A stretch of DNA of 59,891 nucleotides from contig JAFLTL010000013.1 of the NCBI GenBank assembly GCA_022510505.1, positions 1 to 59,891 of the forward strand, read 5' to 3'. Made by a program: the position numbers and the translations under genes. Position 1 is the first letter of the stretch. Each line of letters begins with the position of its first letter. Shown here in pieces: positions 1 to 9,542 of the stretch. The DNA comes from Muribaculaceae bacterium (GTDB lineage: Bacteria; Bacteroidota; Bacteroidia; Bacteroidales; Muribaculaceae). Below the pieces are notes generated by a model. That model ran no database searches. It saw only the letters and a list, made by a program, of their open reading frames with translations, and was not told the DNA's origin.

Positions 1-54
1 GTAGCACGTCGGATTCTGGTTCCGCCTGTGAGGGTTCGAATCCTTCCAAGGCAA
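1..54 (+). tRNA. tRNA-Gln (CUG), 5' end outside the window
   Basis: The 3' part of a tRNA. The anticodon loop TTCTGGT at 16-22 gives anticodon CTG (Gln), closed by CGGA/TCCG. A four-base variable loop follows, then the T arm GAGGG-TTCGAAT-CCTTC at 30-46, the acceptor strand at 47-53 and discriminator A54. CCA is not encoded. The acceptor and D-arm 5' strands lie before base 1, so the acceptor pairing cannot be checked. The pair at 27-43 would be a T-C mismatch. Confidence 0.85.
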
Positions 55-58
55 CAAT

Positions 59-105
59 AAAAATTCCCAATTCGCTGATAATAAACGAGTTGGGATTTTT
101 GTTTT
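59..105 (+). terminator. Rho-independent terminator after tRNA-Gln
   Basis: Bases 59-74 pair with 86-100 (CGAGTTGGGATTTTT) to form a long hairpin with an 11-base loop. It is followed by GTTTT, and the stem itself ends in an A-run/T-run pair. It ends the tRNA transcript. Confidence 0.8.
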
Positions 106-159
106 ATAAAACTCACCTCTACGTTACGCCTAAAATCTAACGGCTAACAACGTAACATC

Positions 160-1971
160 CTAGTGGCTATAATAATTCTTCATGACATACCATGCCTGTT
201 TGCGCTCACCACGGTCCGAAACCAACCCCTTACGGTTAAATTCAAATCCTTGCTGGGGAGAAAAACGCGTGGGAGACCTGAAATCAAACATAACCCAAGG
301 TGCAACACCTGCAAGATTACTGATGTTTTCAAACATTTTCAAATTGTCTCTATATAGCTGAGACTGATATTCCTCGCTCCATGACCACTTCGCATCGGGA
401 TTCTCGTGATTGCCATATAAAGCCTCTCCTCCGAACTCGCTAAAAATCAAAGGTTTTTCATCCAATACTTTCCATTTCAAACTGTCTGGCGACTGATACC
501 AGTCTTCATACCAGCCTATATATTTATTCACTCCAATAACATCAACAGCTTCTGCTACAGGATCATTCTTTAAAACAAAGCAATTAGATTCCCTGTCATA
601 ATAGGGATTGTTGAAGGCCGCTGTTACCAACCGACTGTTATCCATTTCTCGTGTCAATTCGATTAGTCCTAATAACGATTTATCCCGGGCTTCTGAAGGC
701 CAAGTTTCGTTGGCTACGCTCCACATGATGATGGACGCCCTATTCTTGTCTCGCTCTATCATTTCCGACATCATGTTACTTGCCAAAGAATCGGTTTTGG
801 GATTCCCGAAATCGATGTTTTGCCAAATTGGTATCTCTTCCCACAAAACTAATCCCATTTGTTCGGCCATTCTAATAATGTGCTCGTTGTGGGGATAATG
901 AGCCAAACGAATAAAGTTCACGCCCATTTCCTTCGCTTCGTGAAGCAACATCGCGGCATCGGCATCGGTAAAGGCCCTCCCTTTTCTTTGCGGAATCTCT
1001 TCGTGAAGATTCACTCCCTTGAGAAATATGGGCACACCGTTCATAATGATTTTGTTCCCTTTTGTCTCAATTGTTCTGAATCCTATTTTTTCACTGACAG
1101 TGTCGTTCCGTGATTTCAGAAAAACCTCATATAACTTTGGATTTCCAGACTCCCATCTCTTGAACTTCTTTGCGTTGAGAAGCCCAGTTGCTTTCCCCAT
1201 TGTGTTTGTGACTAACTTTACATTTGCACCAATCTCTGGAATAGAAACTTCAATTTGCTCTCCTTCTATTGGTTCAGAAATTTCCACATCGATTGTTATC
1301 AATGAGGGATTATTGGGATTTAACCTCAAGAAATAATCAACAATATGTTTTTTCGGTACTGAGAGTAACATCACGTCACGCGTTATGCCGCCATAGTTCC
1401 ACCAGTCAAAATTCATCGACGGAATTCCATCTGCCTTTCGTTTGTTATTCACAGCTACTGCGATAAAATTCTCTGATGGTTTTAATCGGTCGGTGACATC
1501 GAACGAAAAAGGCGTGAATCCTCCTTCATGACTACCAATATATTCTCCGTTCAAATATACATTGGCAACATTAGACACGCCAGCAAAATATAAAATCCTT
1601 TTGTCATCGGTTCTCTGAGGTTCTTCTATGTCAAAGTAGCGCCCATACCAAACAGTGCCCTCATAGTATTTAAGTTCAGGCATTTGGGAATTGAAGTCGC
1701 CGGGGACGTTGAGCCTGTATCCATCATCAAAGGAATACTCTCTGAACTCGTTATTATTTCTCGGTTTTTGATTCTTCCAAAAATCATTATATCCACGATC
1801 ATTTGGGTCTATGATTATGTTCCATTCTCCATTCAACGACTGATATTCGCGACCATAAGCATTGATAATGTTACTCGTCCCATTAGTTTCGGATTTGTTC
1901 TCACTCAGACATTCGGTCGGCGAGATAAAGCCAAGGAAAATTGCCAAAAACAAAAGACAGTTTATTCTCAT
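160..1971 (-). CDS. GH2 glycoside hydrolase, beta-glucuronidase-like
   Basis: A 603-residue exported GH2 enzyme. An N-terminal signal peptide (hydrophobic about residues 5-18) is followed by a jelly-roll sugar-binding domain (about 40-205), an Ig-like domain (about 205-300) and a TIM barrel. The predicted acid/base is E422 in WSVANE and the nucleophile E512 in IFSEFGG. The barrel also carries NKYIGWY (482-488) and FNRKG near the C-terminus. N579-R580-K581 is in the place of the N-x-K motif that binds the uronate carboxylate in E. coli UidA. This favours beta-glucuronidase or beta-galacturonidase over beta-galactosidase; specificity is an inference. It is transcribed away from the GH3-MBL-GH2 operon, with its own -7 box at 2000-2007. 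Confidence 0.9.
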   Translation of the reverse strand: MRINCLLFLAIFLGFISPTECLSENKSETNGTSNIINAYGREYQSLNGEWNIIIDPNDRGYNDFWKNQKPRNNNEFREYSFDDGYRLNVPGDFNSQMPELKYYEGTVWYGRYFDIEEPQRTDDKRILYFAGVSNVANVYLNGEYIGSHEGGFTPFSFDVTDRLKPSENFIAVAVNNKRKADGIPSMNFDWWNYGGITRDVMLLSVPKKHIVDYFLRLNPNNPSLITIDVEISEPIEGEQIEVSIPEIGANVKLVTNTMGKATGLLNAKKFKRWESGNPKLYEVFLKSRNDTVSEKIGFRTIETKGNKIIMNGVPIFLKGVNLHEEIPQRKGRAFTDADAAMLLHEAKEMGVNFIRLAHYPHNEHIIRMAEQMGLVLWEEIPIWQNIDFGNPKTDSLASNMMSEMIERDKNRASIIMWSVANETWPSEARDKSLLGLIELTREMDNSRLVTAAFNNPYYDRESNCFVLKNDPVAEAVDVIGVNKYIGWYEDWYQSPDSLKWKVLDEKPLIFSEFGGEALYGNHENPDAKWSWSEEYQSQLYRDNLKMFENISNLAGVAPWVMFDFRSPTRFSPQQGFEFNRKGLVSDRGERKQAWYVMKNYYSH

Positions 1972-1999
1972 CTTATTTTCTAATAGTGATTTATAATTG

Positions 2000-2030
2000 C
2001 AAATCTACAAAATAATTCAGTAAAACATTG
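2000..2030 (-). promoter_or_regulatory. Promoter for the minus-strand GH2 gene
   Basis: On the minus strand 2007-2000 reads TAGATTTG, an exact match to the Bacteroidetes -7 box TAnnTTTG. The T-rich -33 region is weak. The expected start of transcription is about 20 bases before the ATG at 1971. Confidence 0.5.
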
Positions 2031-2402
2031 ATGGTTTCCCATCTCTGAATTCTAACGGCTCATGATTAACGACCTGGAACCCCATTCTATGTATGCCTTG
2101 GTTTGTAGAAAGCTGTCTCAGGTTATTTGCTGATAAATCTAACGCATTCGTCATTTTTTATCTTACAATGAAATATTGGAGGCATGGAAACTCTCCTGGG
2201 GTCTGATTAGATGGGGTGAAGAGTTGCATGGCCCGGGACGGATATCCCTGTTTTTGTAGGTTACAGTTAATCTATTATGCCCTCAGTATTTTTGAAGGAT
2301 CGAGTCTTGCATAATTAACATGCCAAAGCATGTGGCTAAGATTCTTTCCATCGCTTTTCAATGGGCCATCACTGTTCCACCTATTCCTAATACCTGATAT
2401 TT

Positions 2403-2434
2403 TCCACCTGATATCTGATATTTGATTACCTTTG
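2403..2434 (+). promoter_or_regulatory. Promoter for the GH3-MBL-GH2 operon
   Basis: TACCTTTG at 2427-2434 matches the -7 consensus TAnnTTTG, 33 bases before the GH3 start codon. The -33 element at about 2400-2406 (TTTC-like) is poor. Confidence 0.45.
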
Positions 2435-2466
2435 CATTAAAGGAGATTAGCTACTAAATCACAGCC

Positions 2467-3612
2467 ATGAAAAAATTGAACATTTCAAAATTATATATCA
2501 AGAGATTTTTAAGCAGAATTATTCTGATTTCAATATTTTTGTTCGCACTTCAAGCAAAAGCGGTTGAAAAACTGGAGAGAGATTCATTAGAGAGACTGGC
2601 GGCTAGAATGTTGATCGTAGGATTCAAAGGTGATGTGATTACTTCAGATAATCCGGTAGTCTCCTATTTGAAGGACACGAAGGTGGGTGGAATTATACTT
2701 TTCGACATTGACTTGACCGGCACGAGAAAACTCGGTAGCAGAAACATCACCGGTCGTGAACAGCTGCAACAATTGACCGACTCATTACGACACATCGCCG
2801 GCTATCCGGTGGTTATTACTGCCGATCAGGAGGGAGGACTAGTACAACGTCTCAAACCACAGTATGGTTATGAGGCAGTTCCTTCAGCAAAGACCATCGG
2901 TAAGATTGGGAACGTCGACACTACCTATTATTGGGGAACTGTCATGGCTAAACAACTTAAAGAGGCCGGAATAAATCTTAATCTGGCTCCGGAAGTGGAT
3001 ATTCACAAAGATGACTGTCCTGTAATCGGGAAACTTGACCGTTCATACAGTATAGATCCCGATTCAGTGGCATTGCATGCCACTGTCACTATTGATGCGT
3101 TCCATGATAATGGAGTGAAAGTCACGCTGAAACATTTCCCCGGACATGGAAGTGCAACGGCTGATTCCCACTATGGATTAACCGATGTGACTAACACATG
3201 GAATGAGTCGGAACTTATTCCTTTCAAAACGCTTATTGACTTAGATAAGGCCGACGCTATAATGACGGCCCATATTTTCAATCGGAATCTTGATCCGGAT
3301 TATCCTGCAACTCTTTCAAAAAAAATCATAACCGACCTGTTGAGGGATCAATTGAATTATGACGGAGTGGTTATCACTGATGACCTTTATATGCAAGGAA
3401 TTATCGACAATTACAGTATTGAGGAGGCTCTAACCCTGGCTATAAATGCTGGTGCCGACATGATTATAGTCGGCAACAACATTACTACGGGCTTTGAAGC
3501 CGATCGTCCTGCCAAATTGGTAAAAATAATTGCCGATGCTGTCGAAAGTGGCGACATAGACGTTGCAAGACTCCAAGAAGCCAACCTCCGCATTGACGAA
3601 CTCTTACGTTAG
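2467..3612 (+). CDS. GH3 beta-N-acetylhexosaminidase-like protein (NagZ family)
   Basis: 381 residues with a hydrophobic export signal at about 15-32. The fold is the single-barrel GH3 of the NagZ type. It has TADQEGG (118-124) and the family signature KHFPGHG at 222-228 followed by DSH at 233-235, the Asp-His pair that acts as acid/base in NagZ enzymes. The nucleophile is in TDDL at 304-307. There is no second GH3 domain, so beta-glucosidase is less likely. The signal peptide suggests a periplasmic or outer-membrane site rather than the cytoplasmic recycling role of Gram-negative NagZ. It is the first gene of a three-gene operon, with the next gene 9 bases downstream. Confidence 0.88.
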   Translation: MKKLNISKLYIKRFLSRIILISIFLFALQAKAVEKLERDSLERLAARMLIVGFKGDVITSDNPVVSYLKDTKVGGIILFDIDLTGTRKLGSRNITGREQLQQLTDSLRHIAGYPVVITADQEGGLVQRLKPQYGYEAVPSAKTIGKIGNVDTTYYWGTVMAKQLKEAGINLNLAPEVDIHKDDCPVIGKLDRSYSIDPDSVALHATVTIDAFHDNGVKVTLKHFPGHGSATADSHYGLTDVTNTWNESELIPFKTLIDLDKADAIMTAHIFNRNLDPDYPATLSKKIITDLLRDQLNYDGVVITDDLYMQGIIDNYSIEEALTLAINAGADMIIVGNNITTGFEADRPAKLVKIIADAVESGDIDVARLQEANLRIDELLR

Positions 3613-3621
3613 AATCGCATC

Positions 3622-4659
3622 ATGAAACGATTACGATCATTCGTTCTGAACATATTTATAGCAATCTTAGGTGTGTTGCCTATGAATGCAAAAAAAGACC
3701 TTTCCAACTTTTGGCAAGACAAGGATGGCATTATTAAGGCCCAAACAGAACTGACTTTAGAACTTGTGAACGAGATTATTTCCACTGACACACCGTCGGT
3801 AGAAGCTCCTTCGCAAGCACGGAAGGCTGCTCTGTATCTCCTTGATCAGATATTCCATGACACTCGACTGGATAATTCAACTGTAGTGAGTGATTTTCTC
3901 AATTTGCGAATGTTATCAGTGCTTGAGAATCTGAAAAAACCATTAGAGAAAGGATTGAGAGTCTATAAGCTATACAATGATGGCTGGATTCTGCAAACAC
4001 CCAAGGTTACAATCGCATGGGATATTTATAGAGGTCCCACAGTCAAGAATTCTAATCAACGCCTCATGAGCGACAGCATAGCGTCTGCTCTAGCTGAAAC
4101 ATGTGACATTATGTTTCTGACCCACAATCATCCCGACCATGTCGACCCGTTTATTGTGGAATGTTTGACCTCACATGGAATCCCTGTGATTGCACCTGAT
4201 GAGATACTAGGAGAGAACCCGTTGATCAAACATGTGCGCCGTGAAGAAATTTGGGATGAAACCTTCATAGCTGCTAATGGCATAGAACTGAAAGCGACAA
4301 TACTCCCCGGACATCAGGAACATCTCCAGAACAATATCTATATCGTGACAACCCCTGACGCATATACTGTCTGTTCTACTGGAGACCAATGGCTTAACGA
4401 GGACCAGGAATTAATGCTAAATCTTGAAGGGATTATAACACCGGTTGATGTATTCATGCCAATTTGTTGGGCTGCTCGTTTGCCAGAATTATGTCAATCT
4501 TTCGGTGCGAAAGTCGTGCTGACCGGTCATGAGAATGAACTTGGAAGTCATACAATTGATCATCGTGAGGCCTATTGGCTTTCCTATAATAAACTTGAGG
4601 ATTTCCCTGTACCAAATTGTCTAATGACGTGGGGAGAATGTTTTTACTTTGAAAAATAA
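3622..4659 (+). CDS. Exported metallo-beta-lactamase-fold hydrolase
   Basis: 345 residues with a signal peptide (about 1-23). The metal-binding motif H168-N-H170-P-D172-H173 (HxHxDH) is intact. Later metal-ligand candidates are the His in PGHQEH and the Asp in STGDQW, with a late His in TGHENELGSH. The overall pattern is nearest to the UlaG-like lactonase group of the superfamily, but the substrate cannot be read from the sequence. It lies 9 bases after the GH3 gene and 21 bases before the GH2 gene, so it is probably co-transcribed and may act on the same sugar or its derivative. Confidence 0.8.
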   Translation: MKRLRSFVLNIFIAILGVLPMNAKKDLSNFWQDKDGIIKAQTELTLELVNEIISTDTPSVEAPSQARKAALYLLDQIFHDTRLDNSTVVSDFLNLRMLSVLENLKKPLEKGLRVYKLYNDGWILQTPKVTIAWDIYRGPTVKNSNQRLMSDSIASALAETCDIMFLTHNHPDHVDPFIVECLTSHGIPVIAPDEILGENPLIKHVRREEIWDETFIAANGIELKATILPGHQEHLQNNIYIVTTPDAYTVCSTGDQWLNEDQELMLNLEGIITPVDVFMPICWAARLPELCQSFGAKVVLTGHENELGSHTIDHREAYWLSYNKLEDFPVPNCLMTWGECFYFEK

Positions 4660-4680
4660 CCTTTCAACAATTGAAAAGTC

Positions 4681-6501
4681 ATGATTGAATCCAAATCGAT
4701 ACTGGTAATAGTTGCACTCTTGATAAACCTGAATGTTTGGGCATGGTCTCCGACAGGCAATCACATCAGTACACCATGGGCAAATAAAGTTGACCCTGGA
4801 AATCCACTGCCAGAATATCCACGACCTATATTGGAACGTCCTAATTGGCTGAATCTTAATGGACTTTGGGAGTATGCCATTATATCGGAGAAAGAAACAG
4901 AGCCGTCAAACTATGACGGAAAGATTCTTGTTCCTTTTGCCGTCGAATCATCTCTTTCAGGAGTGGGAAAGACTGTTGGTAAGGAAAATAACTTGTGGTA
5001 TCGACGAGAATTTGCTATCCCATCGGCATGGAAAGGAAAAAATGTGATTCTTAATTTCGGGGCCGTCGATTATAAAGCCGAGATATTCCTGAACGATATC
5101 AAGGTGGCTGAGCATGTTGGTGGCTATGTTCCGTTCTCGGTGGACATAACGCCCTATCTTGTCCCTGGCAAACAGAAATTGGTTGTAAAGGTTTGGGATC
5201 CTACCGATGCCGGTTTTCAGGCTATCGGTAAGCAACGAGCTAATCCAGGTGGAATCTGGTACTCTCCGGTAACCGGTATCTGGCAGACCGTATGGATAGA
5301 ACCGGTTTCGTCGAATCATGTGAAAGATATTTATACTGTAGCCGACATTGACAATGGGACATTGACGGTGGATATCTCTCTTGCCTCGCCCGATAAAGGA
5401 AGCGTAATAGAGATAATTGTTTTTGAAGGTGACAAACAGGTTGCCTTAGTAAAAACCTCTCAGGAATTTCCGGCAGTACTACACATTCCCGATGCAAGGC
5501 TTTGGGATACTGAGAATCCATTCCTCTATGACCTGCAAATTAATCTTTATGAAAATGGAAAGAAGGTAGACTCGGTCAAAAGCTACGCTGCTATGAGAAA
5601 GATATCGACAAGGCGCGATGAGAGCGGTATCGTCAGGATGCAACTTAATAATAGGGACCTGTTTCAGCTAGGACTGCTTGACCAAGGTTATTGGCCCGAT
5701 GGATTGTACACAGCTCCCACCGACGAGGCGCTTCTGTTTGATGTCAAAAAGACCAAGGAGTGGGGATTCAATATGATTCGCAAACACATGAAGGTGGAAC
5801 CGGCACGGTGGTATGCCTATTGTGACCGTGAAGGCGTCCTGGTGTGGCAAGATATGCCCAGAATCAGTGGTGGACCGAAGTGGGTAACCAACCGCTGGTT
5901 CGATGAGTCGCCCTGGACTCCTTCCCCAGAAGCAGAGGATAACTATTATCATGAATGGAAGGAAATAATGGACTTTTGTCGTCACTATCCCTCAGTGGTT
6001 GTTTGGACACCTTTCAACGAGGCGTGGGGACAGTTCAAGACAAAGGAAATAAGTGATTGGACTAAGACTAACGACCCTTCCCGTCTTGTCAACTCGGCCA
6101 GCGGTGGCAATCACGTTCCTGGAGCAGGTGATATTCTTGACGTTCACAACTATCCTGAACCCAAGTTGAATTTCTATGACGGGAATATCGTCACGGTTCT
6201 GGGAGAGTACGGGGGTCTTGGGTTACCACTTGAGGGACATTTATGGCAAACTGATAAGAACTGGGGTTATGTCAAATATGAGAACACCGATGAATTAACA
6301 GATGAATATGTTAAACTCATTGAAGAGTTTATACCCCTGGTAAAGCGAGGCTATTCGGCCGGTGTCTACACCCAAACCACCGATGTCGAGATAGAAGTGA
6401 ATGGTATCATGACCTACGATCGTAGAGTCGTAAAAATGGATGAAAAGCGATTGTATGACGCAAACCGTCGTCTGCTCGACTCGATCAATCAAAACAAATG
6501 A
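4681..6501 (+). CDS. GH2 glycoside hydrolase, exported
   Basis: 606 residues: signal peptide (1-21), a sugar-binding jelly roll (about 50-210 with WYRREF and HVGGYVPFSVDITPYL), an Ig-like domain (about 215-310) and a catalytic barrel. Predicted acid/base is E447 in TPFNEAWGQ and nucleophile E509 in VLGEYGG. The uronate N-x-K motif of the first GH2 is not evident here, which points to a neutral sugar such as galactose or mannose; this is inference. It is the last gene of the operon and is followed by a strong bidirectional terminator. Confidence 0.9.
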   Translation: MIESKSILVIVALLINLNVWAWSPTGNHISTPWANKVDPGNPLPEYPRPILERPNWLNLNGLWEYAIISEKETEPSNYDGKILVPFAVESSLSGVGKTVGKENNLWYRREFAIPSAWKGKNVILNFGAVDYKAEIFLNDIKVAEHVGGYVPFSVDITPYLVPGKQKLVVKVWDPTDAGFQAIGKQRANPGGIWYSPVTGIWQTVWIEPVSSNHVKDIYTVADIDNGTLTVDISLASPDKGSVIEIIVFEGDKQVALVKTSQEFPAVLHIPDARLWDTENPFLYDLQINLYENGKKVDSVKSYAAMRKISTRRDESGIVRMQLNNRDLFQLGLLDQGYWPDGLYTAPTDEALLFDVKKTKEWGFNMIRKHMKVEPARWYAYCDREGVLVWQDMPRISGGPKWVTNRWFDESPWTPSPEAEDNYYHEWKEIMDFCRHYPSVVVWTPFNEAWGQFKTKEISDWTKTNDPSRLVNSASGGNHVPGAGDILDVHNYPEPKLNFYDGNIVTVLGEYGGLGLPLEGHLWQTDKNWGYVKYENTDELTDEYVKLIEEFIPLVKRGYSAGVYTQTTDVEIEVNGIMTYDRRVVKMDEKRLYDANRRLLDSINQNK

Positions 6502-6556
6502 GTTTAAGGCTGATAATTTAATAACATAGACGTCGGATACTAAGCTACAATAGCTA

Positions 6557-6590
6557 AAAAGTGGATCACATTCAAGTGTGATCCACTTTT
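6557..6590. terminator. Bidirectional terminator between convergent genes
   Basis: A perfect 14-bp inverted repeat: AAAAGTGGATCACA (6557-6570), loop TTCAAG, TGTGATCCACTTTT (6577-6590). The A-run and T-run ends let it work on both strands, serving the GH2 operon on plus and fabF on minus. Confidence 0.92.
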
Positions 6591-6621
6591 CTAGAAGAGA
6601 TGTTTTTATATATGGTCTTTA

Positions 6622-7887
6622 TTATTCCTGGTATTTCTTTACAATTACCGTGGCATTGTGACCGCCGAAGCCGAATGAGTTGGACAATGCAGCTCTAACC
6701 GGACGGTTCTGGGCCTTATTGAACGTGAAGTTGATGTTATAGTCAATCTCTTCATCTACATCGTCATCGCTGTGGTTAATCGTTGGAGGTACCACATCGT
6801 TGACTACGGCCTGAACACTTAACATTGCTTCTAAAGCTCCGGTTGCACCAAGCAGGTGTCCCGTCATTGATTTGGTCGAACTGACATTCAACTTGTAGGC
6901 ATGATCACCGAAGACTTCCTTGATTGCTTTGATTTCCGAAATATCGCCAACCGCTGTCGACGTTCCGTGGGCATTGATGTAATCGATATCCTCGGGTTTC
7001 ATGTTGGCATCCTCCAATGCATTTCTCATTGCGAGAACCGCTCCAAGACCCTCGGGATGGGTAGCTGTCAAATGGTAGGCATCGGCCGAGAGACCACCGC
7101 CCGCTACTTCGGCATATATCTTTGCACCGCGAGCTTTCGCGTGCTCAAGTTCTTCTAAGATAAGAACCACCGAACCTTCGCCCATCACAAACCCATCACG
7201 GCTCTTTGAGAACGGACGAGAAGCAGTTTCGGGTTCTTCGTTTCGAGTTGAGAGAGCATGCATAGCGTTAAAGCCGCCTACACCGGCAGGGAAAATCGCC
7301 GCTTCAGCGCCACCTGTCACAATCACATCCGCTTTGCCCAATCGTATCAAATCGAATGCCTCGATGATGGCATTGTTCGATGAAGCACATGCCGACACGG
7401 TACCGAAATTAGGTCCGTGGTAACCATATTCCATCGAAATGTGGCCCGCTGCAATGTCGGCAATCATCTTTGGTATGAAGAAGGGATTGTATTTAGGACC
7501 TATCTCGGCGTTGATAGCATAGTTTCCGGCCTCTTCCTCAAAGGTGTGGAGACCTCCGATTCCTGCTGCGATGATTACGCCTACACGGTTTTTATTCAAT
7601 TCCTCATCTTCTTCCAGTTTGGAATCCTTGATGGCTTCTTCGGCAGCTACCATGGCATATTGAGCATACAGGTCCAAAGTCCTTGCCTTTTTTCGATCGA
7701 AATGAGCCGAAGAATCGAAATCCTTGACCTCACACGCAAACTGGGTCTTGAACTTGGATGCGTCAAAATGGGTAATGGGACCGGCTCCGCTAACACCTGC
7801 TACCGCGTTCAACCATGTTGTGGGTGCATCGTTGCCTATCGGTGTTACAGCTCCAAGTCCTGTTACTACTACTCGTTTTAAATCCAT
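6622..7887 (-). CDS. fabF: 3-oxoacyl-[acyl-carrier-protein] synthase II
   Basis: 421 residues, full length for KAS II. The condensing-enzyme triad is clear: C167 in VSACASS, H307 in NAHGTST and H344 in KSMTGHLLGATG. It elongates fatty acids on acyl carrier protein in the cytoplasm. It follows acpP on the same strand, the usual pairing in Bacteroidales, and ends at the shared terminator. Confidence 0.98.
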   Translation of the reverse strand: MDLKRVVVTGLGAVTPIGNDAPTTWLNAVAGVSGAGPITHFDASKFKTQFACEVKDFDSSAHFDRKKARTLDLYAQYAMVAAEEAIKDSKLEEDEELNKNRVGVIIAAGIGGLHTFEEEAGNYAINAEIGPKYNPFFIPKMIADIAAGHISMEYGYHGPNFGTVSACASSNNAIIEAFDLIRLGKADVIVTGGAEAAIFPAGVGGFNAMHALSTRNEEPETASRPFSKSRDGFVMGEGSVVLILEELEHAKARGAKIYAEVAGGGLSADAYHLTATHPEGLGAVLAMRNALEDANMKPEDIDYINAHGTSTAVGDISEIKAIKEVFGDHAYKLNVSSTKSMTGHLLGATGALEAMLSVQAVVNDVVPPTINHSDDDVDEEIDYNINFTFNKAQNRPVRAALSNSFGFGGHNATVIVKKYQE

Positions 7888-7926
7888 TAAATTCTGTGGG
7901 GAATGATCGGTTAAGTTCGGGATAAG

Positions 7927-7947
7927 GGGGGAGAACTTGGCTCCCCC
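7927..7947 (-). other. Hairpin in the acpP-fabF spacer
   Basis: GGGGGAG (7927-7933) pairs with CTCCCCC (7941-7947) around a 7-base loop. It lacks a T-run, so it is more likely an mRNA-stability or partial-attenuation structure that lets acpP be made in excess over fabF. This role is inferred only. Confidence 0.4.
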
Positions 7948-7974
7948 GTCCCCGTGGTTGTTAGCCGATGACTA

Positions 7975-8211
7975 TTAGTCCTGATGAGATTCAATGTAGG
8001 CGATTGCGTCGCCAACGGTTTTAATCTCCTGGGCCTCGTCATCAGGAATGGAAATCTTGAATTCTTTTTCAAGCTCCATGATGAGTTCTACAGTGTCGAG
8101 GCTGTCTGCGCCAAGGTCAGTTGTAAATGCTGCGGTTTCTGTTACTTGGTTTTCGTCTACACCAAGTTTGTCTACGATAAGCGCCTTAACGCGAGGTGCA
8201 ATTTCTGACAT
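7975..8211 (-). CDS. acpP: Acyl carrier protein
   Basis: 78 residues, normal ACP length. The phosphopantetheine site is S37 in [11 protein letters not shown], and the protein is acidic throughout. It carries acyl intermediates for fatty-acid and lipid A synthesis and is the direct partner of FabF, encoded next. Confidence 0.98.
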   Translation of the reverse strand: MSEIAPRVKALIVDKLGVDENQVTETAAFTTDLGADSLDTVELIMELEKEFKISIPDDEAQEIKTVGDAIAYIESHQD

Positions 8212-8255
8212 AATTGTTAAAAGTTTAGTTTATTATTGCCATTTTTTTCGCTGTG

Positions 8256-8280
8256 CAAAGTAAAATAAAATTTCACAGAT
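8256..8280 (-). promoter_or_regulatory. Probable acpP promoter
   Basis: On the minus strand 8263-8256 reads TTACTTTG, one mismatch from TAnnTTTG, about 45 bases before the acpP start. It falls between the end of the mannan operon (8354) and acpP and would give acpP its own transcript. Confidence 0.4.
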
Positions 8281-8353
8281 ATGAAAGTAAAGATGTAATA
8301 AACTTACAAAAAATGCTAAAATTTATTTTTTCAAGTATGTTTTATAACATTAT

Positions 8354-9535
8354 TCAACCTAAAATTCGAGAGACTTCTAAGCACATTCTCGAGTTGTGAT
8401 AGGGACATTTCCAAAAACCGGCTTTGTCATCAGTCAGGTTTTTATCAAAACCTTTCCGACTCCAGATCCACTCACCATTTTCTTTGTCGACAATGTTATT
8501 CTTGATATATTCCCATGATTGAATCGCCATATCCAACGCTTCTTCAACGCCATGATATCTCCACAAATAGACCTGGCCGATTACGTTTTCGGCCTGCACC
8601 CACCAATGCTTGTCGTTGTCATAATGTCCCGAAGCATGCCGCTCATATACCATCGAACCGTCGTAACACCGGCCTTCAAGGGCTGCATAAGCAATTTTGC
8701 GTGTATGTTTCAACGTTTTCTTTATAAGTTCCCGGTCATTTGTCTCCAGAGCTGCTTCAAGCAACAGCCATGACGCCTCGATGTCATGACCATAGGATAT
8801 TTCATGGTCTCTTCTTGTCCAGTCGTCGTTGAAAAAGAGGCCAAGATGACCCGAATGCTTGTCCTCTATGCGGTCAAGAAACAGGTGTACCAATTCAACA
8901 ACCGCATTCCTGACCTTCTCATCCTTTGGATAAACTCGCAACAGGTTGGTATAGGGTTCAAGGATGTGAAGATGGGTGTTCATCGTTTTAGAAGCATTGT
9001 CATCTTTATCACTTAACCTCATGTCACCTATTGGCTTCCAGTCGCGGGTCATTGCCTCCCAATAACCGCCATTCTCATGGTCTCGGCTATAGCGTTCTAT
9101 TGTCTCAAACAACTCATAGGCTATCTTGGCTGCTTCTTCACTTCCGGTAGCCCTGGCATATTCACTCATTCCATAGATAGTAAAACCAATAGCATAGAAT
9201 TGTTTCTTGTCATCAAGTACTTTACCATCCGAATCGAGAGACCAATAGACTCCTCCAAATTCCTTGTCGATAAAATTGTCACGAATATATTCAAACGCAC
9301 GCCCGGCCATATCTTTATATATTTCCCTTCCGGTTGCAAGATAGGCGGCTGAGAAGGTCCACAATATTCGTGCATTCAAAATCGCTCCTTTTGCTGAGTC
9401 AACTACCAAACGATCACATCCGTCGCGACGACCATAAAATCCCCCCGCAGGATCAACCATACAGTTAATCCAGTAGGGGAGTATGTTCTTATTCAGATTG
9501 TCAAGAATTTCCTGGCGGAACTGTTCCCGGGTCAT
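8354..9535 (-). CDS. Cellobiose/mannobiose 2-epimerase (AGE family)
   Basis: 393 residues without a signal peptide: cytoplasmic, (alpha/alpha)6 barrel. Residues matching the catalytic set of characterised cellobiose 2-epimerases are R56 in LNARILWTFS, H188 in NTHLH, H250 in YGHDIEASWLL and H380 in CPYHNSR. It would convert beta-1,4-mannobiose to 4-O-beta-mannosyl-glucose, the substrate of the GH130 enzyme two genes upstream. It could also epimerise cellobiose. It is the last gene of the mannan operon, 7 bases after the transporter gene. Confidence 0.93.
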   Translation of the reverse strand: MTREQFRQEILDNLNKNILPYWINCMVDPAGGFYGRRDGCDRLVVDSAKGAILNARILWTFSAAYLATGREIYKDMAGRAFEYIRDNFIDKEFGGVYWSLDSDGKVLDDKKQFYAIGFTIYGMSEYARATGSEEAAKIAYELFETIERYSRDHENGGYWEAMTRDWKPIGDMRLSDKDDNASKTMNTHLHILEPYTNLLRVYPKDEKVRNAVVELVHLFLDRIEDKHSGHLGLFFNDDWTRRDHEISYGHDIEASWLLLEAALETNDRELIKKTLKHTRKIAYAALEGRCYDGSMVYERHASGHYDNDKHWWVQAENVIGQVYLWRYHGVEEALDMAIQSWEYIKNNIVDKENGEWIWSRKGFDKNLTDDKAGFWKCPYHNSRMCLEVSRILG

Positions 9536-9542
9536 GGCTGAT

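Larger units (their letters stand above)
1972..2466. other. Intergenic region between divergent glycosidase genes
   Basis: 495 bases without a credible gene. It holds the two outward promoters (2000-2030 and about 2403-2434) and a small hairpin, ACATGC-CAAA-GCATGT, at 2318-2333. No regulator-binding dyad stands out in the rest. Confidence 0.6.
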
